NCBI GenBank assembly: GCA_001687465.1
Contig: LVLI01000256.1
Span: forward strand, 22,807 to 86,806
Direction: 5' to 3'
Origin: Halocafeteria seosinensis
Taxonomy: Eukaryota; Sar; Bigyra; Bicosoecida
DNA length: 64,000 nt
Shown: positions 23,226 to 35,028 of the stretch, piece after piece
Layout of the letters: every line of letters begins with the position of its first letter
How positions within the stretch are numbered: the first letter of the stretch is position 1
Position numbers and translations under genes: made by a program
The notes under the pieces: model-generated
The model's input: only the letters and a program-made list of their open reading frames with translations
Told to the model about the DNA's origin: nothing
Database searches by the model: none

Positions 23226-25925
23226 ATGTCTAGTACAACGAAAAAGAAATCAAGCACCAAATCCTCCGGCAAACCTCAGAAAAAATCGCCTTCCAAGAAG
23301 AGTAGTGGCCCTGCACAGCAGCAAGAAGCTCCCGGAGGAGGTGATGAGGGTGATACTTTGAGTGCCGAGATGATGCAGCAGACGAGGTCGATGCTGGAGG
23401 CGTTAATCAGTAAACCGAAATTGACAGATAAACTGCTCTCTAAGCCACCTTTCCGATTCTTACATGACGTCGTGACCAATGTTTCAGCCAATACAGGGTT
23501 TTTGGAAGGATATTTTGAAGGACGAGAACTAGAACCCAAGTCGATGGATAAGCACGAGAAGGTGGATTATTTGAACAAGCTCATAGAGGCGGTCAAAGAA
23601 GCTTCAGGAGAGGACTTACAAGTCAAACCAAGTAAAATCGTGGCTGGACATGAACCCGATAAAACAAATGAACTCTTACAGGTGAGAACTACTTTCGCTG
23701 AGTACAAATGCTAATGACACAGGGTTTGACATGTGTTCTTGTTCTCTGCTGGTTCTTGGTATCAGGCGCTGGCCACAGCTGCTTCGCAATACAAGCAACA
23801 AAATACGCAACAGGGAGAGGACCACACGGCTACCGAGGAGCAGAAAGCCGCTGAAGATGATTGGACACAGCTGGAGCAACATCAGCAGGCAGAACCAGAG
23901 TCTGTTCCAATGCCCCAACCAAAAGATTCTGCACTTGCGGAGGGGGGCGAAGCTAAAGAGCCAGAAGCTGAAGAGCCTTCTGGACAAGTACGTCGGTAAC
24001 CCCCGCAGAAAGAAACAGAATCTCGCACGCTCTTTTTATCTTTTACTTGGTTGTTTGCAGCCTCCTCGACGTCCTCAATCCAGAATGTCTCGGCAAAACT
24101 CAGATAGGTCAAGTCGTCATACGGGTGAACGAGAGCGGCACCGGTCGTCCAAAAAGAAACAACGCCAAACCAATGTTTTCTTCGCTCCAGAGGTATGCGG
24201 TGCTAGCCTTTTGCACGTGTGCTGAGACGATTTTGTTCACTTTGCTTTGCCTGAAGCAGAAATATGGAGTGGACGGTTCGCATGAGCTTACACGGGAATT
24301 ACTTGGTAAAATAATAACACGGCCGAAACTGACCGACAAGTTGCTGTCCAAGCCTCCTATCAGGTTCTTACATGATATCGTGATGAATGTACGTTGTTAA
24401 TTCATTCGATAGACAGTGTACTTTCTCGGATATATCTAAAAATCCCCGTTTCTGTACACCCGCAGGTCCAGCAAAATACTGGGTTTGCTAATGGCTTGCT
24501 TTCCGAAGAGCAGAAAGACTCACAAAATGTGAAACAAAAGGAGGAAAAGATAAAATTCCTTACGCAGCTTGTAGATGTGGTTGGGATACATTTGCGGACT
24601 CTTGTTCCTGCAAACCCTGCAAAAATTGTGGCGGGACTCGAGCCGGAGAAGACGAACATGCTTCTCCAACTACTTGCGATTGCTGCACAGTCCGGTGCTG
24701 CTGACGAAGCCGTTACATCAGTTTGTAGTGGAGAACATCAAAAAGAAAGCTATTCAGGTATTGGTGAAGGTCCCGTTGCAGCAGGAGTTGTGGATACCGA
24801 GGACAATGATGAGCCTTCAGCAGGGAAGACCGCTGAGGATAATGAGACCTTCGAAACTCCATTACCACGAGAGAGTGTAAAGGAGCAAGCAGAACCGGCT
24901 TATCGACAAGAAGGACGGTCGGAGCAACGGAAAAGAGACGCTGCGCCGAAGAGCGAGTCCAAGCAAGAAGCAGCTTCAGAAGAGGAAGAGGTCGTCCAGC
25001 CCTCAAACTCTCGCTCCACCAGCAATCGTCCGCAGACGGCTCGGAAACGCCCCCCGAAGAGTAATAAGGATAGTGGATCAGTTAGCAGTGGAGGGCCTTC
25101 ATCAAGACAAGGAAGTGCTGATTTAAGGAGAAAGGATGGTGAAATGCCCGCCGGGGTAATGGCAGAAGGCACCGATGACAGTGACAGTGACGAAGACAGG
25201 GAATCCGAGTTTGCTGACCTAAATAATAAGAAAGTTTCCGACGATGCTATGGCTGCGGCTGGAAAAGGTAAACATACTAGAGATATATTACAGACCCAGA
25301 GCAAATACGAAACTAAGAAAAAAGGAAATGATGCAAGCGAGTCCAAGCACGATGGTGAAGGTGGTATCCGTTTTGGCAAAATAAAAGCAAAGAAGGAAGG
25401 CTCTGGGTTTAGTGTGCAAGATATTGAAAAGTTAAGGGAGGCGATACAAAAACTATGTCAAAGCACGAATCCCTTAGGGAAGTCCCTAGTATGTATGATG
25501 CTCTCGTTCTTGCTTTGCTGCGTTCACTCCGTAATGTCATGGCTAATTGCAGGACTATGTCCGAGATGATTTGGATGATATGCGGATGGAGCTAAACCAA
25601 TGGCGATCTGAATACGAAGAATATTTTGGTAGGTAAAACCTCTAGCTGGCATCTCCTAAAGTGCTCTTATATGATCTTTGCTACTTTCTTCCCTACTGCA
25701 GCTAAATTGCAACAAGAAAGAAAGGAAACAGAAGAGGAAGTTATCCCCTATAAATCACAGCTGCAGTCAGAGGAGCAAAAATGTGAGGAAGTTCGTCATA
25801 AGATAACCGGTATGAAAACCACGATAGCGAAGAACGAGGCGCGCATTCGGGAGTTATTAGAGATGGTTGTAACCAAAGGGGGGAATCACAAAGGCGAACG
25901 GCACCACCAGCGGCAACATCAATGA
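23226..25925 (+). CDS. IFT54: IFT54 (TRAF3IP1/MIP-T3) with duplicated N-terminal domain
   Basis: Seven exons: 23226-23681, 23766-23987, 24061-24192, 24260-24388, 24466-25488, 25553-25628, 25702-25925; 2262 nt, 753 residues. IFT54 is an intraflagellar transport complex B subunit that binds microtubules/tubulin through an N-terminal CH-like domain and other IFT-B proteins through its C-terminal coiled coil. Here the N-terminal domain is present twice: copy 1 (about residues 45-152; [35 protein letters not shown]) and copy 2 (about 275-395; [35 protein letters not shown]), separated by a Gln/Glu-rich linker. A long charged, Ser-rich middle follows, then the conserved C-terminal MIP-T3 coiled coil ([26 protein letters not shown]). 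Exon 4 carries the start of copy 2, so the duplication is in the gene, not a splicing artefact of one exon. Confidence 0.92.
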
Positions 25926-26081
25926 ACATGACATCCATATCTACTTGTGAACTTAAGCGGCTTTGTGAAGTTGTCCTTCGGTCTTCCTTTACGCTGCAGT
26001 ATACGGCATTGTGGGTACCGCAATGTACATATTTTGTTAGATTTATTCATTCGGTAGTGGTAGCGGACCTTGCTCGGGAAG

Positions 26082-29000
26082 ATGGGCTTCATCCTTGCAA
26101 TGCGCCGTATAAAGCCGCCAAAATGGCTCCCTCCACAGGTGCTCTTTCAACGCATGCAATGCTCTACTGAGGTCATTTCGTACACCCAGAGGCTCAAAAG
26201 TGTCTCTCCGAAGCAATGGGCAAAGTATCTTGGGATTTCTGTGGCTAGCGGGTCTCTGGTCTGGTTGTTTTGCCTGTCCAAAGACCCTCCCACCGTGGTG
26301 AAGATGGCCAAATTGGAGTTCTCGATGCTTACATCGTTGATTTTATATCGTACAAGGTTGGACCAGGCTCAGCAGGTGCATGGAATTCTCGGTTTTGTCC
26401 ACAATTTGTCGTCAACCCCTCAAGGGCGACAGATTCTCATTAAGTCGAATTTGTGGAAGCATACTATCGAAGCCATGCAACATGAAGTTATTCAAGATGA
26501 GTACTTCCCGCAAGTGGTACGTACGGTCATTACACAACGGTTCATGGTGTTAGTTTTGGAACCGAGTATCTATCTTACAGATTTCCTGCCTTAAATGTCT
26601 ATGCGAAGATCCACTTACTGCGAAGGAGGCACTGGTGGTTCTTCCTGCTCGGGTATTACAAACAGTCTTAGAAAGTGATAGTGCAGAAGTAGACATAATT
26701 GTTTCCCGTCTGTCATCGTTTGTTTCTCAAAATTTATTTGCTAAACTAAAAGATTTGGATAGGGAAGAAGGCGACCCCAAGACAGGAGGGTCTGCTAAAT
26801 GCCGTGCAGAGTTCCTATCGTGTCTGGTTGCTATCCCGGAAACAGATTGTGACGGTAAAGCCTTGTGCACCTGGGACTTCCAAACCCTACTGACTGCTCT
26901 TATAGCAACAAACACGCCAGAGCGAGCGTCAATTATAACCGCTCTCATTCTGGATCGGGTGCTAGGATCGGGGTCGTGTACTTCTTCAGAATATAAAGCC
27001 CTTTTGTCGATACTGGCTGAAAGCCCAGTGCGTTCAGTCTTCTCATCTGGCATCCAGGGTCGCGAAATCTTACTTGTGCATTGGACGGTTATACAGCTTT
27101 TGAAAGAAATGCGAAAGTATTGCACAGAGGGTGACACCGATGAGGGGATGGTCAGGCTTGCCGAAGAGCTCGCTATAGTATCGCAACTAAGTATGGAAGC
27201 TGCAAGACGAACTGTCACTAACCTCTCATTCGGCAGCACTGAGAGTTCAGAGAATATTGAGGTCTGTCGTGACACATTTGAATATCTTAGAAACATTATA
27301 AAGACGGATACGACCTCGGATGATTTATCTTGTACAGCGGTTTTGCACGCGTGCTTGGAACTGGTCAAGCTAGTTTCCCAGGACGATCTCAAAGAATATA
27401 AAGAGCAAATCTCCCCATGTCTCCGCTCCATGGTTGATACTGTGGAACAAGTTTCAATCACAGGGATCCATGACTCGTCAATGGAATTTACGAAGTTCGG
27501 TAACGCGCCAAGGCCTGCAAAGGCGGAAGAACCACTCGAGCAGACCATGACTGGTGCACCCCTAGACACAGAGTATTTCCAAGTTCAGAAGATGCTCAAC
27601 GGTGCTACGGAAGCACCATTATGGGATGTTCTCCTGTTATTGGACAGTGCATTGAGCTCCGCAGGAATTCCTTTTGTACAGTACATGCTCAGCTCTTTAA
27701 GAAACACTATGGATAACATTCTAGATAAATTAAGGGGCCGTTCTAGGGAGATTACTCCGTTAGTTGCCCGGCTGGTCCAGTTGTGGGCTTGCCATTGTTG
27801 CAATCGTTTACTGTCGCATAGCGATATACAGGTTATTGGTAACGAATGCATCAATCGACCGGGGGAAGCGGAGAGAGCAACCATTGTACAGGAGGCGATA
27901 AAGCGAAAAGTTTCCCTGATTGGGGCAGGCAGGACGGAGCGGAAAGGATCTTCTGCTGTAGCTCGAGTACCTGCATACTTTGACTTTACCCATATACCAA
28001 CAGTGCAAAAGATTGGTTTGGACTCATTGTGTGAGTTGTCTAAAGCATTGGTGTTTGCCTCGGATTCCGTCGATCATAACCTGCCTTGCTTCCACATTGG
28101 CTTGCCGTCCTTGTCAAAAGCGGTCCTGAAGGAAATACTAGCTGCAGAAAATGAGGGATCACAAGAAGGGCTACAGGGAACTAGACGGGAGTATGCGTCA
28201 CATGCGAACATGAAGTTAATACGAAACTGTACTAGGATATTGGCCAATATGATGTATCATTGCACATCTCCTGGGGAATTGCAACTCTGGGAGTTAACAG
28301 AGTTCGAGGACTGGCATTCGATCCTGCAACAGACTCTTCAGGCCTCTGACCTTAAGACTGTCTGCCATAGCAGGCGGGCATCAATTAACTTAGCGCAATG
28401 TGCTCGCATGCTAGGATCTTCGACGGAGCTTGATGATGTACCGTTTTATGGTGACATGTTGTATCCTCTAGTTGATAATACACGAGGTGCCGAGCAAGGC
28501 GGCGGTGCAGTGGATCTAGTCTTTATTCATGGTTTGCAAGGTACCGCTTTGAAGACTTGGAGATGCCCAAAGCTGAAAGTACATGATCACATGTTAGGGC
28601 TGTGGAAGATGGTTCAGGAAAAAATTGACGAACAAAGGGATGAACAAGACGCTGAGGCGATTGTACAGTCACCGAGGGGTTCTGAAAATACTGAGAACGC
28701 TGAAGTCCTTCAACATTCTCATTGGAGTCACATTGCTTCAAAATTTGATCATCTGGCTAGAGGAGAAATTTGGAAACACGATGATGCTGAGCTCGTGGTC
28801 AATGGAAGGAAAATGCCCCTATGGCCCGTGTCTTGGCTTCCGTATGACTTACTGCAAAAGTATAACATCAGGTGCCGAATTCTTTGCATAGAATACGACG
28901 CAAGGTTATGGGAGGGCCACGTAAGTTGTACATAAGCAAAAGGAATTGACCTTGTATGGTTACACCCATCCGTTTGTGAATACAGGGTTATCGACCAACT

Positions 29001-29835
29001 CTTTCAATGGAAAATGCTGCCGAGAGGGTAAAGGGTCAGCTGGAACATGCAAAAGTCGGATATAACGAGACACGACCAGTTATCTACATCACACATAGTA
29101 TGGGTGGGTTGATAACGAAGGAGATGCTGACCGAAACACAGTTGGCACTGGACAATCGACAGCATACTGAGACCTCAGGTGCCATTTCCCACACAGCAAC
29201 GGCAAATCCACTACTGGACAACTGCGCTGGAGTAGTATTCATTTCTGTGCCACATCGAGGATCTCCCTTAGGTACGGTAGTTGCGGTATACAATCCAAAT
29301 GGAAAATATCCACCATTACTGCGTTTCATACTTTGCAGCGAATTACGTTCGTCATACCCAATGGCCCCTCATACGTTCGTATCTTTCGGTTACGGCACCT
29401 GTTCAACAGTTAGAGGAAAACAACCAGTTTTTGGCGCATTTGAACGACGCTTTTGTGGACGCTATGTCCAAGATACATGCTGACTGCCTTAGTATCGCAG
29501 AAGGCGAGGCATCCAAAGTATCCGGTGCATTGCCGTCTATCCACATTGTCCCGCGAGCCAATGCGTACCCAGGGTAAGTTTATCCGGCTTCGCTTCCACG
29601 CCTCTCACATTGCTTACTCTTCTTACTCCCCTTCGCTGCAGAATCGGAAGAATTGTAGCAATTCCCAATGCAAACCATGTCACAGTATGCAAGCCCTCCT
29701 CAAGGGAAGATCCCAGGTAAGCGAGGCCATGCCATTCCGCAGGAATCGCCTGACAGGTTCAGCTAACTAATTCCCTACAGATACATTGAAATTCGTGATT
29801 TTATAGGGAAGCAAATCTCTTCTAGGAAAAATTGA
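26082..29835 (+). CDS. SERAC1: SERAC1-like alpha/beta hydrolase
   Basis: Six exons: 26082-26516, 26581-28920, 28986-29271, 29339-29573, 29642-29716, 29781-29835; 1141 residues. The start gives a basic, amphipathic leader (MGFILAMRRIKPPKWLPP) and a membrane segment (YLGISVASGSLVWLFCL), as expected for an organelle-membrane protein. About 600 residues of helical, armadillo-like sequence precede the hydrolase domain, which starts at DLVFIHGLQGTALKTWR (about residue 788). Further motifs: LCIEYDARLWEG, nucleophile loop ITHSMGGL (Ser963), VFISVPHRGSPL, and NHVTVCKP near the end (His about 1111). Animal SERAC1 acts in phosphatidylglycerol remodelling at ER-mitochondria contacts. This protein is nearly twice its length because of the N-terminal extension. 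It converges on the RING-LON gene with 24 bp between stop codons. Confidence 0.88.
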
Positions 29836-29859
29836 TTATACCACAACATTAACATTATT

Positions 29860-31056
29860 TTAGAACTCAGCAGGAGGTCCGAAGTAGCCATTCTTAAACA
29901 GATATAACAGTAGAGCCGCGATAAGTATAATGATGAGAGAATCAGAAACCGTCGGCTGATACAGAGTTTTATCGAGCAAGGCTGACCATCCTCCGTGCTC
30001 GTAGAAAGCAAGCGCTCGCAGGCTGACTGGGCCGAGATCTTCGATCCGTGATTCAGGCAGAGTCTTGGCTTCTTCTACCAAGTTGGAAAAATCTTCCACA
30101 TTATTCACTATCCGCCCCGCCTTCTGTTTGTCTTCTTGGAGTTTCGCCAAAAAGCAATAGAGGATCTTTAACCGTAGCAGAGGGTCGGTGCTCTGGAAGC
30201 AGTAGTTCCGTGTCTCAGAAGGGAGAGAAAAAGCTGCCATTCCAAACAACGACATGCTAGTCGGTTGAACTGGAGGATTCCCCAACTGTCTTGTTATCCT
30301 AAAAGCATTATGAGGCCCTATCTTATTCCGCAGATCTTCAAAGGTACTCCGGATCGTATCGCTCAATTTCTTTGCGAGTTGTAGTGGCGGCATGCTATTT
30401 TGGGTATCGGCTTCTTGGGGCACGTGGTCATCTTCGAAAGTGAGAACCCTGGCGACATGTAATCCTTGGGTGTCCGCTTCTTCTCGAAGAGATCCTTCTT
30501 CAACATTGTAACGATGAGTTATTTTTCCAGCAATGACGTAATCCCCACCAACACCTTCTTCTACATGCTCCAAGGAGGCAATGACACCTTGTGTGCTTTC
30601 AGGTGATTTTTGTATTCCAAAAACTCTTGTGTGAAGGGCAACTCTTTGGACGAGGGTCTTGTATCGAGGTTCAAACATTCGAAGTCCGAACGGTTGTCCC
30701 GGGAAATAGAACCCATCTGTCTCCTTGTCAAAGAATAGCGGAACTGTCTTAGTGTTATTTTCCTTCTCCTCTTCTTGCACTTCCTTCCGTCTTTCCTCGA
30801 GTTCCTCCTGGAAGTGGGTTTGGACCAACTGAGAGATGGCGTAGGTTACCGGGAGCTCATTCGGCTCCACAAAGTAGACATTTCTACAGATAGGGCAGGC
30901 CGAGCTCACTTCGAACGATCGCTTCAAACATACTCTACAAAATGAATGTCCACAAGGTAATGAAACACAGTCCAAAAAGACCTTTAAACAGAGAGGACAT
31001 TCCAATGACTCCCGCAAGGAATCTTCTCCCTGGTTATTGCTGTCTGAGGCGCTCAT
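29860..31056 (-). CDS. RING-finger/LON-domain protein with C-terminal membrane helix
   Basis: Single exon, 398 residues. A C3HC4 RING starts near the N-terminus (LECPLCLKVFLDCVSLPCGH, then SACPICR). A LON substrate-binding-type domain follows: VPLFFDKETDGFYFPGQPFG, LRMFEPRYKTLVQRV, VFGIQK, and ITHRYNVEEGS. The extreme C-terminus has one strong hydrophobic helix (LIIILIAALLLYLF) followed by a short tail, so it is probably a tail-anchored ubiquitin ligase. The architecture resembles LONRF1-3 without the TPR repeats. It is a tandem paralogue of the gene at 31322-32669 but lacks that gene's intron. Confidence 0.9.
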   Translation of the reverse strand: MSASDSNNQGEDSLRESLECPLCLKVFLDCVSLPCGHSFCRVCLKRSFEVSSACPICRNVYFVEPNELPVTYAISQLVQTHFQEELEERRKEVQEEEKENNTKTVPLFFDKETDGFYFPGQPFGLRMFEPRYKTLVQRVALHTRVFGIQKSPESTQGVIASLEHVEEGVGGDYVIAGKITHRYNVEEGSLREEADTQGLHVARVLTFEDDHVPQEADTQNSMPPLQLAKKLSDTIRSTFEDLRNKIGPHNAFRITRQLGNPPVQPTSMSLFGMAAFSLPSETRNYCFQSTDPLLRLKILYCFLAKLQEDKQKAGRIVNNVEDFSNLVEEAKTLPESRIEDLGPVSLRALAFYEHGGWSALLDKTLYQPTVSDSLIIILIAALLLYLFKNGYFGPPAEF

Positions 31057-31321
31057 TTTCTCTATCTTCTTTTACAAGTACAGTGTCTGCTAGATATTAT
31101 CTACCTTGCGTACAATTGCGTACTAAATGGGGCTCAGTCTGCTCAGAATGCACCTGCAGAGGAGAGAGCAATCTTTTCGGCGACTCTGGAAAGACTTCGA
31201 GACATTGCCGGCTGAAGACGTTTCGCGACAAAGCCCAACACACACAGTCCTCATGCTAAAGCAACTATGATGGGGAAAATTTTATTTTCACACTGTATAT
31301 TTTGTTTAAACTGGAAGTCGT
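31057..31321. other. Spacer between the two RING-LON paralogues
   Basis: 265 bp between the start of one paralogue and the stop of the other. No gene seen. Confidence 0.3.
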
Positions 31322-32669
31322 TTATACCAGAGGTAAGGTTACTTCATCAAGCGGATAGAGAGACTCTGGTCTAACGTGAGCCGCTTCATTCAATATTTCA
31401 GAAGCACTTAGATTTTGCGCTGTGTTGGCGGCTTCTACCAGCACGCTAGTATCTTCAATAGAAGGCGAACCACTTTCATTAAATAGTTGTTTCGTCATCT
31501 TACATAATGTATACACGAAAGCATAGACAATCCGTAGACGCTCCACAGGATCCACTAGTTCAGCACATCGGTATTTCAAGTGGACAGGAAAATTCAACGC
31601 ACCGACAGCAAAAAAAGAAAACTGTTCAGGTGATGATGGCAAATGTCCGTTTACATGAAAAAAACTGACTGATCTTCGCATGTCCATCTTGTCTATGGAA
31701 TCTTTAAACTTCCGGTGCAGTATATCGAATAACTGCTCTCCAAAACCTTCGCCCCGGTCAGTGTTGGAAGGAGACTCTAGCGGAACGTCATCGAAGACTG
31801 TTGCGTTTCCAGTGTGCAAGGAGTATGTGTCTGCTTCAACCCTTACGGACGTTGTATCGAGATAGTAGCGAGATTTGACAGTGCATAAAACAATCATGTC
31901 ACCGCCCGGACGTCGTGAAACGTCTTGCAACTGGACTAACGCGCCAAGGCTCACTTCAGCACTCTCCTGCAATCCGAAAAGCTTGTCGGTTTGCATAATG
32001 CGTTCCACCATTAATAGATACCTAGGCTCAAAAACTCGTAACCTAATGGACTGCCCGGGAACGAATAAATCACCAGATATAAAGAAGAGAGGTATTCGAT
32101 GACTCTCTCCATGAGTATTGTCTCGTTCGATCTCCTGTTTTCTGTTTGTAACTTCTTTGGGAAACAGTTTTCTAACTGTATGATCCAGTGAGTAGGAAAG
32201 TGGAAGGGACGCCACGCTCGTAAAACATTCGTGCCGACACAGAGGACAACACATTTTATGGTCAAACGACCTGCAATCCATTCAGCAAATCGTAACCTAG
32301 ATAATTTCTTACAAATTGCATTGTATTTTTTGCTTACTTTATTAAGCAATGGTGACAAAAGGAGTGCCCGCACGGGAGAGTGCGCGGATTTAAAAAGATT
32401 CTCAAGCAAAGTGGGCACTCAAGTGACTCGCGGGCCGCAGCAAGTATGGAATAGACACTATCAAAGTTGACAACAGTTTCTCTCGACTTTTCTTTTGGTT
32501 CTAACCTTCCGTGGGTATTTCCTGTTTGGTCCGTATAGCCGTGGCAATCTTGTTCCCTTGACGCCTCCGAACTACTCAGGCCTTCTTCACAGTGATCCCT
32601 GGATTCGGTGTTTGTTTGCTCACTTCCAGGAGTGGGTCTCATCGTTCCCGACATCTGATTTTCCTTCAT
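31322..32669 (-). CDS. RING-finger/LON-domain protein, tandem paralogue
   Basis: Two exons, 32669-32338 and 32270-31322, with a 67-nt intron placed inside the RING finger; 426 residues. The RING is split by the intron: LECPLCLRIFLNPRTLPCGH and FCHHCLIK in exon 1, then CCPLCRHECF in exon 2. The LON-type domain follows (IPLFFISGDLFVPGQ, LRVFEPRYLLMVERIM, KLFGLQES, VKSRYYL). A Ser/Thr-rich N-terminal extension of about 75 residues precedes the RING. The domain order and many positions match the gene at 29860-31056. It lacks the C-terminal membrane helix of its neighbour, so the two probably act in different places. Confidence 0.88.
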
Positions 32670-33480
32670 TCGACACGGTAGTTTAAGTGCGTTGTCACTT
32701 CTGTCTTCTAAGATGTCCTTTCTGGGCTCAACTCGCCACGTAAGCCTTTCGGAGGTAGGAGGCTGCGGTTAAACACCAACCCTTCTTTCTATCCAAAGTT
32801 CCCAGTTTTCCAAGAATACTGTGTCAAATGACAAGCAGCTTGCTTTCGACGACGAATTAAATCGGTTTTCGTGACGACGTCGACAGTAATCAAAGCGCAT
32901 GTCACATTTAGTCTATAGTCTCGACGAACGGACTGCGTTGTACGTATTTGGCGCTTGAGGGACCACGTCACACACCCCACCAGCAGATGCACTGCAGTTA
33001 GCACGGGCGGTGATGGCCTCCGTGATATACACCGCTGCGGGCAGCATGCGTGCACTCTAACAATTAAAAGGGATTCGGGGAATCACTGAAACGGAGGAAA
33101 GGAAATGGAAGCACTAGGTAATTGAACGTGAGTGAAACTTCCATGTTTTCGGAAACGACGGAGCTCTTTGGAGCTGTATCACCATTCATAACCGCTTCCA
33201 ACTAAAACTGACCAATCAACGGGCGTAGTGCTGAAGTAAGACACCAGTGGCTGACACCTTATGATGCAAGTAAGTCAATTACATAATTCGTCCGTTCTGC
33301 CAACTACATGTATGAGCAGCAGCTGCGGCCACATACGTGAGCCACATGGGAGTGATTAGGTTACCAGGTTGGATGGTTGACTAAGTTACCAGTTGGCTGG
33401 TCGACTAATCGCAATGAACCGCTGGCAAAGTTCAGGTTTGCGTCAATGCTTTGAAGTCCCTCGTTTGCGCTGCCTCTCCT
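32670..33480. other. Intergenic, start of the repeat island
   Basis: About 800 bp with no recognisable gene. It contains an imperfect direct repeat near 33359-33408 (GTTACCAG...GGTTGACTAA followed by GTTACCAG...GGTCGACTAA). Confidence 0.4.
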
Positions 33481-33588
33481 GGTGGACCGTCGCTGCCAGA
33501 CACGGGCGCTAGTTGCTACCTACCGGTAGGTGTAGCGGCTCACATCCAACTGCCGGTGGGCCATCAGTCACATTTTCGTCGTCGTCGC
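33481..33588 (+). repeat. Divergent copy of the dispersed repeat
   Basis: Shares GGACCGTCGCTGC-like, CACGGGCGCT, CCGGTGGGCCATCAGTCACAT with the better copies at 33844 and 45449, in the same order, but is strongly diverged in the middle. Confidence 0.5.
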
Positions 33589-33843
33589 AGGAACTGAGGA
33601 ACTGAGCACATTGTAGGAAGAGTGTCCTAGAAGCTTGTCACGCCCGTCCGTATTGACGAAAAGTTTATTTCTTCAGATGAAGTCTGATGGACTAACGCAT
33701 CATAGTCCTAGACTGGAAGATACACGTATATAGGCACACAAAGCCGCAATTTTCAAACGCGGACGATAGACCCATTTTGAATTTCTCGCCTACCACCATG
33801 AGCTTCACTGAGTGTTCCATCGATTCCACTTCCTCAACGTCAT

Positions 33844-33948
33844 GAACAGCGGGCCCGTCGCTGCTTAACACGGGCGCTTACCGCTCCTCGTTAAGAGGAT
33901 GTGGTCAACTTCCCGGCCGGTGGGCTATCTGTCACATTTGTGTGTGTA
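33844..33948 (+). repeat. Dispersed repeat, plus-strand copy
   Basis: Starts GAACAGCGGGCCCGTCGCTG and continues through CACGGGCGC, CCGCTCCTCGTTAAGAGGAT, CCCGGCCGGTG, CTGTCACAT and a GT-rich end. A close copy is at 45449-45553 and an inverted one at 36751-36838. Confidence 0.8.
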
Positions 33949-34081
33949 CGTCTTGTTTGTTTGCTAAATGAATGTGATGCAAAATGGTGAAAAGAGCTCC
34001 TGTACTATCCCCATCCTGAGGCATGGCATTCTCATCGCATGCGAAGACATGAAGTGATCCCTCATCTTACGCTTGTTTCGC

Positions 34082-34122
34082 AGCCGGTGGACCGTTAGTC
34101 ACACATTCGTCGTCGTTCGCAG
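34082..34122 (+). repeat. Fragment of the dispersed repeat
   Basis: CCGGTGGACCGTTAGTCACA followed by CGTCGTCG; it matches only the 3' part of the repeat, closest to the divergent copy at 33481-33588. Confidence 0.45.
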
Positions 34123-34597
34123 TCAATTCTTGCATATCTTTCCTTACATTCCTTCTTCATTGATCTCACTGTGACTTAGTGCTTTCAGAGTTGCACTATA
34201 TATGGTAGAATGCCATCAAATACTGATAGTAGTATCATCAATTGAATAAATCCTACCTGGTACAGCATGCTGTGTGAATGAGTCACATTGAAAGCACCAG
34301 GCTCTCGCTAGGAACATGCGGAACTTTCTGAAACTGATTACGACCAAGTCGTGTATAACGTTGATGAGCCACATTTTGAGGTTGGTGCATCGATTTCGGG
34401 AGCGTTCACTATTCACGGTCTAGCGCACCAGGCAGAGTTTTTCCAGTGCGAGAAATGGTACAATGTAATACACACGATGAGAGTTTATACTTGTTCCTTT
34501 CATTGTAATCAAACAACCGATATTTCATATTGTGGTGGATGTCTTGGAAGTGCAATCGTTGACAACAGTGTGGAGACAAATGCAATGTTTACGAAAA

Positions 34598-35028
34598 TTA
34601 GTCCGGCGATGCAAACCATGGTAGAACTAGCGATATAGAGAGCGTCAAGAAGCTGCAAGTAGCCACGCGCACATCAGTCCCAGATGTATAATCGTCATCA
34701 TCATAACCACATGGATCTGTCGAGCAATAAGAACCACAGTCATACGGATAGCAATACCCATCCGATCCGCAGCAATTGTCACCATCGGGGCAGCAATGGA
34801 TGTCGTCGGGGCACAACCAGTAGTTCAGCGGGCATGACTCCACCGAGTTCATTTTCTGAAATTGTTCGGCATACCTGTCAGTACGCCGTTGGAAGTACAG
34901 ACGCGAGAGGTCCAGCAATAGGTATACTGTTCGACTGATGCTTACTTGTTGCTTGCCTCCACTGTGGCGATGAGGAGTACAAAAGCCAGAGCGACTATAC
35001 TCACGGTTGCAGCTCCAGAGACTTTCAT
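34598..35028 (-). CDS. Small secreted cysteine-rich, granulin-like protein
   Basis: Two exons, 35028-34946 and 34874-34598, spliced in phase 2; 119 residues. Exon 1 is almost exactly a signal peptide (MKVSGAATVSIVALAFVLLI then ATVEA). Exon 2 carries ten cysteines in about 45 residues, including two CC pairs: SCPLNYWLCPDDIHCCPDG, DNCCGSDGYC, DCGSYC, DPCG. The spacing resembles the start of granulin/epithelin modules but is not a complete one. An Asp-rich stretch (YDDDDY) and a hydrophobic C-terminus (VRVATCSFLTLSISLVLPWF) follow, which could be a GPI-attachment signal or a membrane anchor. The gene lies inside the repeat island with a transposase remnant downstream. Function unknown; an extracellular or cell-surface role is inferred. 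Confidence 0.6.
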
